From: Sulfitobacter mediterraneus
GTDB lineage: Bacteria > Pseudomonadota > Alphaproteobacteria > Rhodobacterales > Rhodobacteraceae
Direction: 5' to 3'
Length of the DNA stretch: 64,000 nt
Assembly: GCF_016801775.1 (NCBI RefSeq)
Contig: NZ_CP069004.1
Location: forward strand, 1,612,001-1,676,000
Part shown: one piece after another, positions 42,970-51,754 of the stretch
Numbering within the stretch: position 1 is the first letter of the stretch
How the letters are laid out: the number at the start of each line of letters is the position of its first letter
Position numbers and translations under genes: made by a program
The notes under the pieces: generated by a model
The model's database searches: none
What the model saw: only the letters and a program-made list of their open reading frames with translations
What the model was told of the DNA's origin: nothing

Positions 42970-44843
42970 ACCAGATCCCAAGCCCCGGTGAAGTCATTCA
43001 GCACATTGGCCACATCCCCTTCGGACGCGCCATTGCCCGCAACTTTGGCCACCAAACCGCGCTTTTTGTCATCGATCACCGAAGTCACCCGTGCCGCGAC
43101 GCCCGCTTTCTCCAGCTCTTGGTTAAAAATACGGGTGATTGCCATCTTGCGCAGATCGGGTTTGAAAATCTTGCCAACTGCCGTTTTTGGCAGTTCATCC
43201 AGGATCGTCATATGCTTGGGCCGCGCGGCCCGCTCATGCACTTCTTTCTCGCAATGCGCCAACAGCTCTTCGGGTGTGACGGATGCGCCATCGACCAGCT
43301 CAACAAAGGCACAGGGCAGTTCGCCCGAATGCGCGTCCGGCTGGCCAATCGCACCGGCAAAGGCCACAGCCTCATGGCTAAGCAAGGCCTCTTCGATCTC
43401 GGCCGGATCAATATTGTGCCCGCCCCGGATGATCAGATCCTTGGACCGGCCCGTGATCCACAGATAACCGTCGCTGTCCACACGGCCCAGATCGCCGGTG
43501 CGCAGATACTTGTCCTTGTAGTAAAGCCCCTCGTTCTTTTCCGCCTCGGTGTAGGTGTTGCCCACATAGACACCCGGATTGGACACGCAAATCTCGCCGA
43601 TCTCGTCAATCGCCGCCTCGACATCGCCCTTGTCCGTTCCCTTGATGATTTTCACATCTGTGTAGGGGAACGGAATGCCGATCGATCCGACCTTTTTCAC
43701 CCCGTCCACTGGGTTGCCCGACACAAGGCAGGTCGCCTCGGTCATGCCGTAGCCTTCGACAATGGTCATGCCGGTGGTTTGTTCAAACCGGCGGAACAGC
43801 TCAAGCGGCAAAGGCGCGGAGCCTGAGAAAGCGGTTTTCACCGTGGAAATATCAGCATTCACCGGAACCTGCATGGTCGCGGCCAGCGCGGTCGGCACCG
43901 ACACAACAAAGGTCACCTTCCAACGTTCAACCAGTTTCCAGATGTTGTCGAAGACCCCTTCGCCGCGATAGCCCTGCGGGGTTGGGAAAACGATATGCGC
44001 ACCAGAAGACAGCGCGCCCAGCAGCATCACCTGACAGGCCATCACATGGAACAGCGGCAATGGGCAAAGCATCACGTCGTTTTCGTCCAGCAGCAAGGTC
44101 GAGCCGACCCAACCGTTGTAGATCGTGCCGGAATACAGGTGCTGCGCGACCTTTGGCATGCCCGTGGTGCCGCCCGTGTGGAAATAGAACGCCACGCGGT
44201 CTTCTTGCACGTCCTCAAAGGTCAACTTCGTAGGCTGCTTGGCCAGCTCGGCATTGAAATTCATATATTTGGCCTGATTTTCGACCCGGCCCTTGGGGCG
44301 TATCAATGGCACGATCCAAGACTTTGGCGGCGTCAGATAGCGCACCAGATCCACTTCCAGAACCGTATGGACACCCGGCGCCAGCTTGACCGCCTCGGCG
44401 GTTTTCTCGGCCACATCCGTCTTGGGGAACGGGCGCAATGTCACAACCACAGACGCCCCGGTTTCGCGCAGGATCGATCCGATCTGTTCGGCATCCAAAA
44501 GCGGGTTGATCGGATTGGCGATCCCCGCCACACCGCCGCCCAACAGGGTGATCGCGGTTTCATTGCAATTGGGCAGCACATAGGCCACCACATCCTTGGG
44601 GCCGACGCCCAGTGACCGGAACAGGTTCGCTGCCTGTGTCACACGGCCATGAAGCTGGGTCCAGTTCAGCGTCTCCGCCTTGTCCTTCGGACCCGAAAAA
44701 ATCTGATACGAGATCGCATTGTGGTTCGGAAACTTCGCGGTTGTGTCACTCAGCAACCCATAAAGCGTCTTGGGCACATCCCGTTCCGCCCACGGCATTT
44801 CCGCCTCGATCGCGTTGCGATCCTCCATCCCGGCAAATGTCAT
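42966..44843 (-). CDS. Acyl-CoA synthetase (AMP-forming)
   Basis: ANL-superfamily ligase of 625 residues that activates a carboxylic acid to its CoA thioester. The P-loop motif is FYFHTGGTTGMPKVAQH (about 218-234). VEGYGMTEATCLVSG is the A5 region, YLRTGDLGRVDSDGYLWITGRSKDLIIRGG the A7-A8 region, and KTAVGKIFKPDLRK the catalytic Lys (A10). Substrate specificity cannot be read. The ATG at 44841-44843 was chosen because GGGGAGG lies 7 nt upstream; an ATG two codons earlier is too close to the ribosome site. A long palindrome lies about 60-80 bp upstream. The HSL-like gene overlaps the stop. Confidence 0.94.
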   Translation of the reverse strand: MTFAGMEDRNAIEAEMPWAERDVPKTLYGLLSDTTAKFPNHNAISYQIFSGPKDKAETLNWTQLHGRVTQAANLFRSLGVGPKDVVAYVLPNCNETAITLLGGGVAGIANPINPLLDAEQIGSILRETGASVVVTLRPFPKTDVAEKTAEAVKLAPGVHTVLEVDLVRYLTPPKSWIVPLIRPKGRVENQAKYMNFNAELAKQPTKLTFEDVQEDRVAFYFHTGGTTGMPKVAQHLYSGTIYNGWVGSTLLLDENDVMLCPLPLFHVMACQVMLLGALSSGAHIVFPTPQGYRGEGVFDNIWKLVERWKVTFVVSVPTALAATMQVPVNADISTVKTAFSGSAPLPLELFRRFEQTTGMTIVEGYGMTEATCLVSGNPVDGVKKVGSIGIPFPYTDVKIIKGTDKGDVEAAIDEIGEICVSNPGVYVGNTYTEAEKNEGLYYKDKYLRTGDLGRVDSDGYLWITGRSKDLIIRGGHNIDPAEIEEALLSHEAVAFAGAIGQPDAHSGELPCAFVELVDGASVTPEELLAHCEKEVHERAARPKHMTILDELPKTAVGKIFKPDLRKMAITRIFNQELEKAGVAARVTSVIDDKKRGLVAKVAGNGASEGDVANVLNDFTGAWDLV

Positions 44844-44904
44844 CGCCATTCCTCCCCTTGAGCGCCGATTTTTCGGCTTTGTTTTCCCTGAAGGACAGGA
44901 TGCG

Positions 44905-44931
44905 GCGAAATGCAGCATTTCGCAAGCTTGC
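44905..44931. promoter_or_regulatory. Palindromes in the acyl-CoA synthetase upstream region
   Basis: GCGAAATGC-A-GCATTTCGC (44905-44923) is a perfect 19-bp palindrome, and GCAAGCTTGC (44922-44931) a perfect 10-bp one abutting it. They lie about 62-88 bp upstream of the start. TetR- or PhaR-like operators take such forms; the regulator is unknown. Confidence 0.4.
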
Positions 44932-44972
44932 AAGGTACATGGACGCCGCGTCACCCTCTATGACGTCACGAC

Positions 44973-45004
44973 AAAAGGCGCCGGACATTGCTGTACCGGC
45001 GCCT
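44973..45004 (-). terminator. Probable terminator of the BON-LysM gene
   Basis: On the minus strand AGGCGCCGG-(11 nt)-CCGGCGCCT is followed by TTTTG. The 9-bp GC stem is strong but the loop is long and the T-run short. It sits 75 bp beyond the BON-LysM stop. Confidence 0.5.
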
Positions 45005-45009
45005 CCAGC

Positions 45010-45027
45010 CTTTTTGGCCTTAAATAC
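45010..45027 (+). repeat. Copy of the short intergenic repeat
   Basis: CTTTTTGGCCTTAAATAC, nearly the same as the segment in minus orientation at 13448-13470. It is followed by AGGGGGTCCAGGGGGGC. It lies downstream of the BON-LysM gene, next to that gene's probable terminator. Confidence 0.5.
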
Positions 45028-45078
45028 GTCAGGGGGTCCAGGGGGGCTGCCCTCTGCCCTACGTGGCTGAAACGGTGA

Positions 45079-45510
45079 TCAGGCTGCGGGGATGCGTAGC
45101 ACCTGGCCGGGGTAAATCTTGTCCGGGTCGCTGAGCATCGGCTTGTTCGCCTCGAAGATCTCCATATAACGCGATCCCTTGCCCAATGCCTTTTCCGAAA
45201 CCGCCCAAAGCGTGTCACCCTTTTCAACGGTGTGGAACACCGGATCGGCGTCGCCGCCCGATACGTCATCCTCAACCGCTGCCACGCCTTCGACGTTGCC
45301 CACCGCGAGGATGACCTTTTCCTTCATTTCCTGACTGGCGGCCTTGCCGCTGACCTTGACGGTGTCTCCTTCGACCGTGATATCCAGATCATCGGAATCC
45401 AGGCCCAGCTCCTTCAGCTCGTCCTTCAGGGCCGCACCGGTCACCTCTTCATCATCACCGCCGCCAAAAACCTTTTTGCCAGCGTCCTTAACAAAACTCC
45501 ACAAACCCAT
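45079..45510 (-). CDS. BON-LysM protein (Kbp/YgaU-like)
   Basis: Small protein of 143 residues. A BON domain (about 25-85: LGLDSDDLDITVEGDTVKV) is followed by a LysM domain (about 92-142: TVEKGDTLWAVSEKALG to QVLRIPAA). This matches Escherichia coli Kbp (YgaU), a cytoplasmic K+-binding protein. There is no signal peptide, as in Kbp. Related proteins are annotated as peptidoglycan-binding, which may be wrong for the cytoplasmic form. It is monocistronic. The N-terminal MGLWSFVKDAGKKVFGG is typical. Confidence 0.92.
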   Translation of the reverse strand: MGLWSFVKDAGKKVFGGGDDEEVTGAALKDELKELGLDSDDLDITVEGDTVKVSGKAASQEMKEKVILAVGNVEGVAAVEDDVSGGDADPVFHTVEKGDTLWAVSEKALGKGSRYMEIFEANKPMLSDPDKIYPGQVLRIPAA

Positions 45511-45575
45511 CTCAATACTCCCATTGATGATAAAGGTCCGGCAACAGCGCCGAACCGGAACAGATCCCTTTCAGG

Positions 45576-47399
45576 CTACTCTGCCGCCATCCCGTCTGTA
45601 AACTGCAACCGTGCCAGCCGCGCGTAAAGCCCGCCTTTGGCGACCAGTTCGTCATGAGTTCCGGTCGCGACGATCCGGCCCGCCTCCAAAACGACAATCC
45701 GGTCGGCCTTTTTCACAGTCGCCAATCGGTGGGCCACGATCAATGTGGTGCGGTCCGCGCTCAGCTTGTCCACCGCCAGTTGCACCGCGCGTTCGCTTTC
45801 TGCATCCAGAGCCGAGGTTGCCTCGTCCAGCAGCAGCACCGGGGCATCCCGCAAGATGGCACGGGCAATCGCGATCCGCTGTTTTTGACCGCCAGACAGC
45901 ATCACGCCCCGCTCGCCAAGGTAGCTGTCATAGCCCTCCGGCAAGGCGCTGATGAACGCATGGGCGGCGGCGGCGCGTGCTGCCTCCTGCACATCGGCAT
46001 CCGAGGCATCAGGGCGGCCAAAGCGGATGTTTTCAGCGGCGCTGGCCGCAAAAATGACCGGATCTTGCGGCACCAGAGCAATCGACCGGCGGAAATCGTC
46101 CCGCGCCAATGTGCGCAGATCGGCACCATCCAGAGTGATGCGCCCGGACGCCGGGTCATAGAACCGTTGGATAAGCTGGATGATCGTGGTCTTGCCTGCG
46201 CCCGACGGGCCGACAAAGGCAACGGTTTCACCCGGCGTGATGGTCAGCGTCACACCATCCAGTGCAACAACATCGGGCCGTGCCGGATAGGAAAAATGCA
46301 CATCTTCAAACGCGATCAGCCCTTTGACCGGCTGTGCCAATGTCGCGGCATTGGCCGGATCTTGCACCGCGTCTTCGGTTTGCAGCAACTCGACAAGCCG
46401 CTCTGTGGCCCCTGCTGCGCGCTGCAATTCGCCCCAGATCTCTGACAGTGCCGCAACCGCGCCGGCGACCATCACCGCATAGATCACAAACTGCACCAAG
46501 GCACCTGCTGACATCTGGTCTGCCCGCACATCCCGCGCCCCGATCCAAAGCACACCAACCACGCCCGAGAACACCAGGAAAATCACAATCACCGTCATCG
46601 CCGCGCGGGTCTTGATCCGCCGCCGCGCTGCATCAAAAGACGCCTCGGTCATCTGCGCAAACTGACCTCGGCTGGCCATTTCATGGGTGAAGGCCTGCAC
46701 TGTCTGCACGGCAGTAAGGCTTTCCGATGCATTGCCTGAGGACGCCGCAATCCAATCCTGGTTTTCGCGGCTCATCACGCGCAGCCTGCGGCCCAGAGTC
46801 AAAATCGGGATCACAACAGCAGGCACGATCAACAGGACGAGCCCCGTCAGCTTGGCAGATGTCAGCAGCATCAGAACAAGGCCACCTAGAAAAATCAAAA
46901 GGTTACGCAGCGCAATTGAGACCGACGATCCGATCACCGACAAGATCAGCGTGGTGTCCGTCGTAATCCGGCTCAGCACTTCACCGGTCATGATGTTTTC
47001 GTAAAACGCCGGGCTCATTCCGATCACGCGATCAAAAACTGCCTTGCGAATGTCGGCCACAACCCGTTCGCCCAAGCGGGTGACAAGCGCATAACGCAGA
47101 CCCGTTCCAACCGCCAGAAGCCCTGCAATCACCAAAGCCGCGAGAAAGTACTGATCGAGAAGCTCAGGCTCACTGGTGCCGAAATTGTCCACCACGCGGC
47201 GCACCGCCAATGGCAAGGTCAGCGAGATCACCGCCGTCGAGATCAGCGCAAGAACAGCAGCGATCATCAACGCGCGGTAGGGCCACATGAACGGCATCAA
47301 CGCCCGCAGCGCCCCCAACTTGCGAGATTTCTCCCGTTCAGCGTTGGCAGTGCCAGCCGGAACCGGTGGCGGGGTGTTGAGGGTCGTGCGCCGGGCCAT
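45576..47399 (-). CDS. ABC exporter, fused membrane and ATPase domains
   Basis: Half-transporter exporter of 607 residues, MsbA/lipid-A-like or multidrug type. Six helices span about 35-330, followed by the nucleotide-binding domain: Walker A GPSGAGKTT (about 405), signature LSGGQKQRIAIARA (about 505), Walker B VLLLDEATSALD (about 530), and the H-loop AHRLAT. The cargo is unknown. The start is MARRTTLN, with AAGGAT 7 nt upstream; the ORF can be extended by 8 codons but without a ribosome site. The Pro- and basic-rich N-terminus is unconserved. It is downstream of tRNA-Gly on the same strand. Confidence 0.92.
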   Translation of the reverse strand: MARRTTLNTPPPVPAGTANAEREKSRKLGALRALMPFMWPYRALMIAAVLALISTAVISLTLPLAVRRVVDNFGTSEPELLDQYFLAALVIAGLLAVGTGLRYALVTRLGERVVADIRKAVFDRVIGMSPAFYENIMTGEVLSRITTDTTLILSVIGSSVSIALRNLLIFLGGLVLMLLTSAKLTGLVLLIVPAVVIPILTLGRRLRVMSRENQDWIAASSGNASESLTAVQTVQAFTHEMASRGQFAQMTEASFDAARRRIKTRAAMTVIVIFLVFSGVVGVLWIGARDVRADQMSAGALVQFVIYAVMVAGAVAALSEIWGELQRAAGATERLVELLQTEDAVQDPANAATLAQPVKGLIAFEDVHFSYPARPDVVALDGVTLTITPGETVAFVGPSGAGKTTIIQLIQRFYDPASGRITLDGADLRTLARDDFRRSIALVPQDPVIFAASAAENIRFGRPDASDADVQEAARAAAAHAFISALPEGYDSYLGERGVMLSGGQKQRIAIARAILRDAPVLLLDEATSALDAESERAVQLAVDKLSADRTTLIVAHRLATVKKADRIVVLEAGRIVATGTHDELVAKGGLYARLARLQFTDGMAAE

Positions 47400-47498
47400 G
47401 GAACATCCTTTGTGATGGTGCACCGGTCATGGCCTGAGCCAACGGCAGGGTCAAGCGCCCTACTGTCGCGGCGTGCAAATTCAAATGATGGGAAATGT

Positions 47499-47573
47499 TG
47501 GAGCGGGCGGAGGGAATCGAACCCTCATCTTCAGTTTGGAAAACTGAGGTCTTAACCATTACACAACGCCCGC
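47499..47573 (-). tRNA. tRNA-Gly (UCC anticodon)
   Basis: A 75-nt tRNA with encoded CCA. The acceptor stem is GCGGGCG paired with CGCCCGC, the T-arm GAGGG-TTCGATT-CCCTC, and the anticodon arm TCAGT-TTTCCAA-ACTGA. The anticodon is UCC, reading GGA/GGG. The discriminator is U. It lies between the ABC exporter and enolase-superfamily genes. Confidence 0.95.
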
Positions 47574-47682
47574 TCGGACAGGTTGGTGATTATTTCAAAG
47601 GGTTATGGGGGTCAAGTGCAATATGAGGATCATGGGCCGTGCAGGACGGTTCAAGAGGCCTCAAGCTTGCATCCATCACGGG

Positions 47683-49113
47683 CTAACGGACATGCTGGAC
47701 GGTTTCAAACGCATCCAGCAATAGCGACAAGGGCAGACTTGTCCCATAGCCGCTGGAGTTGATGGACCGTGTCGAAAGCTGACCTTGCTGGATTTTCAGA
47801 TCCACCCGCCCGTCCCCGGCGCGATAAAGATCCCCATGTTGATCCAGCAGCGCCGAGCGCCAGCTTTGCGGGGCACCTGCAAGCCCGTCACCGTATTGAT
47901 GGCCGTTGCGCTCTATGTGCGTGCATCCAATGAGGTTGGCCAAGGCCACGTCTTGCTGCAAGGCGATCCCGGCCTGGGTGGACAGATCCTCGGCGGACAA
48001 GAAGAACCCGCCCAACGGATCTTCAGCATTCCATTTGGCCACCCGCGCACGGTTCAACAGGGACCGGTATACCCCCTTGCAGGATTTGCTGGATACACCG
48101 CGATAACCCAAGGCTTGCGCAGCAAAAAATGCGGTCATGTTTGCATCGGATTCGTCGATTTCGCAGGGTATATCCGCGCCGACCTGGCCCAAAGGCACCG
48201 AAAGTGCGTTCGCCCTTGCGATGGGCTGTTCCACAATTCTCACTGCGTTTGTCAGACGGCCCAGTTGTGGTTGGGCTTTTGCGTTCTCCCAAAACGCCGC
48301 AAAGGCGTCGGGTGTTTGAAACTGTTCATTGCCATCAAGTGTGCAGAAATATCCGCCCGGCAAGTCATCCAGTACCCCTGCGATCCGGCTCAGACGATCA
48401 ATGTCTGCAGGCGCATCACCGGACAGCTTGAGCTTGAATGCACGCAGCCCGTAAGCCTCGCAATTTTCGCGCAGGGTTTGCGGCAATCCGTCATTCGGCC
48501 CATCGGCGGCCTTGCCTTGCGCCTCGATCACATCTGTAAGGCCGACAGTATGCCGCACTGTCATTGTGTCCGCAGGACGCAACGATGCAAGGAAGTACGG
48601 CAGGTCAAAACCCGTCAAATCATGTGCTGTGTCACTTGTGATGCCCGGAAGATTCCGCGCAATGGCCGCGGCAAAGGACACACCCCAAGCGCGGCAACAT
48701 GCATCTAGAATGGCCCGGTCGATTTGGGCCAAACCAAACCCCGCAACAAGACCCGGCAATTCTTGTTCGGCGCATTCTTCGTGATGTATGGTTTCCGCAG
48801 CGCTGTGATGGCCAAATGCACTGGCGTACCGCCGCCCGTCAACATAATGGCTGGCGGCAATTGCTATGGAACGGCGCAGTTGTTCGAAGTTGTCCTGGTT
48901 GGTCAATTCAGGTGATTTGTCGAACCATTTGGGCGCCAGAAGGTCGGCGGCGATGCCCCAATGAGACTTCTGATCACGGGTTGTAATGCGGACCGCGACA
49001 TAGGCTTCTGGCGCTGATGTTAAGGTGACAACACCGTACCGAAACGGCATTCGGAATGTCACCGGCCGCTCGAGTTGAATGACTTCGTCGACGGTAAACT
49101 GAAATTCAGACAT
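47683..49113 (-). CDS. Enolase-superfamily enzyme of unknown substrate
   Basis: Mandelate-racemase/muconate-lactonising-type protein of 476 residues, longer than the usual 350-400. Candidate catalytic residues follow the barrel order: KLKL on strand 2 (about 234), Asp in TLDGNEQF (about 267), Glu in IVEQPI (about 303), ESD in CEIDESDAN (about 329), and Lys in SSKSCKGVY (about 352). So a general metal-dependent deprotonation of a carboxylate is likely. The substrate is not known. It is the last gene of the nine-gene operon and is separated from the binding-protein gene by a stem-loop. Confidence 0.75.
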   Translation of the reverse strand: MSEFQFTVDEVIQLERPVTFRMPFRYGVVTLTSAPEAYVAVRITTRDQKSHWGIAADLLAPKWFDKSPELTNQDNFEQLRRSIAIAASHYVDGRRYASAFGHHSAAETIHHEECAEQELPGLVAGFGLAQIDRAILDACCRAWGVSFAAAIARNLPGITSDTAHDLTGFDLPYFLASLRPADTMTVRHTVGLTDVIEAQGKAADGPNDGLPQTLRENCEAYGLRAFKLKLSGDAPADIDRLSRIAGVLDDLPGGYFCTLDGNEQFQTPDAFAAFWENAKAQPQLGRLTNAVRIVEQPIARANALSVPLGQVGADIPCEIDESDANMTAFFAAQALGYRGVSSKSCKGVYRSLLNRARVAKWNAEDPLGGFFLSAEDLSTQAGIALQQDVALANLIGCTHIERNGHQYGDGLAGAPQSWRSALLDQHGDLYRAGDGRVDLKIQQGQLSTRSINSSGYGTSLPLSLLLDAFETVQHVR

Positions 49114-49129
49114 GGACGCACTTATATTT

Positions 49130-49157
49130 GCCCCTTCGGCATTTCGGCCAAAGGGGC
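49130..49157 (-). repeat. Stem-loop between the binding-protein and enolase-superfamily genes
   Basis: On the minus strand GCCCCTTTGGC-CGAAAT-GCCGAAGGGGC, an 11-bp stem with one G-U pair. It has no T-run after it. It lies after the SBP stop, in the position where stem-loops often protect the transcript of an abundant binding protein. Confidence 0.6.
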
Positions 49158-49173
49158 GGTTGTTTCGGATCGA

Positions 49174-50154
49174 TTACTTTGGGTAGGTCACTGATGTATC
49201 GATGAATTCATTGGTAAACACCGTTGATGTATCCAGATCATCAAGACCATAGGCCTGTTGAACCACCTTATAGTCCTGCGCGAGGCGGTCACCGCTCCAT
49301 TCTCCGACGGACAACGTGTTGCCGACACCGGGCATGACCCGCGACGCATATTCCAACTGGCGCTCCGCATCTGACAACTTCAGGCTGACCGCTTCGGACA
49401 AGGCCGCGGCGCAGGGTGCTGGCGTTTCCAGGCAGAAGGAGAATGCCTTTTGCGTCACGTTGACCATCGCTTTTACCGCATCCTTTTTGGTTTCAAGCGT
49501 GTCATCACTGGCCCAATAGGCAAGGCTGTAGTTGTTCATGCCCTCATCGCGCAAAAGCGCATAGCCCAGATCATCACCAAAGATGTCTTCGTAGATGAAG
49601 TGCACGGAATAGAAATGCGTCGTCGCGTCAATGGAGCCTGACTGCAATGCCGCCACCTTGGCCGTGGGCTGCAAATTCACCCAAGTGACATCATCGGGAT
49701 CGAGTCCAATCGCCTGAGAAATCGGAACCCACATCTGGCGGGCCGCGTCAAAGGCAGGCGCGCCGATCTTCTTGCCCTTCAGATCCTGAACACTCGAGAT
49801 GCCAGAGCTTTTTTTCCAATACAGGCCAGCCGCGTTGTCATTGTAGGCGACAAAGATGCCTTTCATCTTGCTGCCTTTGCCCAGGAACTGAAGCGCCGTT
49901 GGCGTGTCGATGATGGCCAGTTCTGCCTGCCCAACATCCAGCGCTTTGGCCGCCGCACCGGAGCCGGAGCCTTGCCGTACTTCAAGATCCACACCCGCGT
50001 CGGTGTACCAACCCTGTTGCAAGGCGTAATAGATCGGTGCGTGATCGCCGCCGGCTTTCCAGTTCAATTGCAGGCTCAATTCTTCGGCCTGTGCTGCGGC
50101 TGAGGTGGTGCATGCCAGGGCGCTTGCGCCCAGCAGTTTCGCTATGTTTCTCAT
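49174..50154 (-). CDS. NitT/TauT-type ABC transporter substrate-binding protein
   Basis: Periplasmic binding protein of 326 residues, NMT1/THI5-like. The signal peptide ends in TTSAAAQA, followed by EELSLQLNWKAGGDHAPIYY. The C-terminal half contains blocks typical of the SsuA/TauA/ThiY group (GQAELAIIDTPTALQF; VQDLKGKKIGAPAFDAARQM). The ligand is unknown: sulfonate, aromatic acid, or nitrogenous compounds are all bound by this group. It is encoded with a permease and ATPase and with catabolic enzymes, so the ligand is probably the operon's substrate. Confidence 0.9.
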   Translation of the reverse strand: MRNIAKLLGASALACTTSAAAQAEELSLQLNWKAGGDHAPIYYALQQGWYTDAGVDLEVRQGSGSGAAAKALDVGQAELAIIDTPTALQFLGKGSKMKGIFVAYNDNAAGLYWKKSSGISSVQDLKGKKIGAPAFDAARQMWVPISQAIGLDPDDVTWVNLQPTAKVAALQSGSIDATTHFYSVHFIYEDIFGDDLGYALLRDEGMNNYSLAYWASDDTLETKKDAVKAMVNVTQKAFSFCLETPAPCAAALSEAVSLKLSDAERQLEYASRVMPGVGNTLSVGEWSGDRLAQDYKVVQQAYGLDDLDTSTVFTNEFIDTSVTYPK

Positions 50155-50189
50155 GGTTTCCTCCCTTAGAGAATTTTCGTGGTTCTGGT

Positions 50190-50966
50190 TCAGTCCAATC
50201 CAAGCAGGCGATAGATTTGCTTGGTGTATTCGCCAAATTTTTCGGTTGTTTTGACGTCGAGCGTTCGGGGTTCTGGCAAGTCGATATCGAAATGCGCGGC
50301 CATGCGTGCCGGACCGGAAGTCATCACGGCCACCTGGCTGCCTAGAAACACGGCCTCTTGAATGCCGTGGGTGACAAACAAGATGGTCTTTTTGCTTTCT
50401 TTCCAGATCCGAAGCAGTTCGAGGTTCATCCTCTCTCGGGTCAGCGCGTCCAATGCGCCAAAGGGCTCATCCATCAAAATCAGGCGCGGGTCATGCACAA
50501 GGGCGCGGGCAATCGACGCCCGCTGTTGCATGCCGCCTGAGAGTTGCTGCGGAAACGCATCGGCAAAATCGCCAAGGCCGACCATCTCTATCAGGTCTTT
50601 TGCCCGCTCCCGGCTTTCTTTTTGCGGAAGTCCAAGGATTTCGGCCGGCAGCATGACGTTGTCGATGATTGTGCGCCATTTCAGCAAGAGCGCCTTCTGG
50701 AACACCATGCCGATGTCTTTACCCGGCGTAAACGGGGACAGGTCATTGCCGATTTGCACGGTGCCTTCGGTGGCGGGATGCAGTTCGGACAGGATGCTGA
50801 GAATGGTCGATTTACCACAGCCTGACGGCCCGACAATCGACACCAATTCCCCTTCTTTCACTTCAAAGGAGACATCCTGCACAGCAAGGAACTCTTTGTC
50901 GCCAACCTTGAAGACTTTCTTAACGCCGTCCAGTTTGACGAAGGGCTGAGGATCGATCTTGCTCAT
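50190..50966 (-). CDS. NitT/TauT-type ABC transporter ATPase
   Basis: ATPase of 258 residues. Walker A is VGPSGCGKSTILSI (about 45-58), signature LSGGMQQRASIARA (about 140-153), Walker B LILMDEPFGALD (about 162-173) and the H-loop THGIQEAVFLG (about 196-206). The signature and the size match the SsuB/TauB group. Its ATG overlaps the permease stop by 4 bp (ATGA). Confidence 0.94.
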   Translation of the reverse strand: MSKIDPQPFVKLDGVKKVFKVGDKEFLAVQDVSFEVKEGELVSIVGPSGCGKSTILSILSELHPATEGTVQIGNDLSPFTPGKDIGMVFQKALLLKWRTIIDNVMLPAEILGLPQKESRERAKDLIEMVGLGDFADAFPQQLSGGMQQRASIARALVHDPRLILMDEPFGALDALTRERMNLELLRIWKESKKTILFVTHGIQEAVFLGSQVAVMTSGPARMAAHFDIDLPEPRTLDVKTTEKFGEYTKQIYRLLGLD

Positions 50967-51715
50967 GTCTGAATTCCCTTACGTGTGATGAAGATGTATT
51001 CGAGCGCGATGACAAAGCCGTAGAGGGCCATGCCAATCGCCGTGATCAGCAGCAGCGCCATCATCATTGCCGAGGTGTTGAGCGCGTTCTGCTGGATCAG
51101 CAGAAAGTTCCCCAAACCCTCTTCGGAGGCGATGAATTCGCCCACGATTGCGCCTGCCACAGCGAGGATTGCGGCAACCTTCATCCCGGAGAACAGATAG
51201 GGGAGAGATCCAGGCAATTGGATCTTGATGAAGATCTGCCAGCGGTTCGCCTTGAGCGCCTTGACCAGGTTGATAAGATCCGGCTCCACCTCGACCAACC
51301 CGCGATAGGTCGTCAGAACAATCGGGAAGAAGCAGATTGTGAATGCAATTATCATATTGGGAACAATGCCGTAGCTGAACCAGATGATGAACAACGGCGC
51401 CATCGCGACTTTGGGCACCATGTTCAAAGTCACCAGCAGCGGCATCAGCGATGCGTTCAGCGGCGGCACCCAGACGAACAAAACCGCCAGCGCCACCCCC
51501 ACGATCACAGCCATGGCATAACCGCCAAAGATCTCCAACGTGGTGACCCATGTATGGGTCCACCAGTTATAAGAACTGTCCGTGATTTCCGCGATGGTCT
51601 CGAGCGGTGATGGCAAGATGTAGCTGGGTACATCAGCGACGATGACAGCGAGCTGCCACAACAGGACGAACCCGATATGCGCCGCAATTGCGTATAAGTA
51701 TCCACGAGCGGACAT
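50963..51715 (-). CDS. NitT/TauT-type ABC transporter permease
   Basis: Inner-membrane permease of 250 residues with six helices. The EAA-loop sequence is present in its canonical place (LVEVEPDLINLVKALKANRW, about 140-160), and PGSLPYLFSGMKVAAILAVAGAIVGEF is the helix pair typical of SsuC-like permeases. The start MSARGYLYA was chosen because GGAGG lies 8 nt upstream; a start 7 codons earlier has no ribosome site. It is the first transport gene of the operon, 39 bp after the epimerase-like gene. Confidence 0.93.
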   Translation of the reverse strand: MSARGYLYAIAAHIGFVLLWQLAVIVADVPSYILPSPLETIAEITDSSYNWWTHTWVTTLEIFGGYAMAVIVGVALAVLFVWVPPLNASLMPLLVTLNMVPKVAMAPLFIIWFSYGIVPNMIIAFTICFFPIVLTTYRGLVEVEPDLINLVKALKANRWQIFIKIQLPGSLPYLFSGMKVAAILAVAGAIVGEFIASEEGLGNFLLIQQNALNTSAMMMALLLITAIGMALYGFVIALEYIFITRKGIQT

Positions 51716-51754
51716 GTTGCGTCCCTCCTTGTTCAAAGTGCGTTGCTGGTCCGA

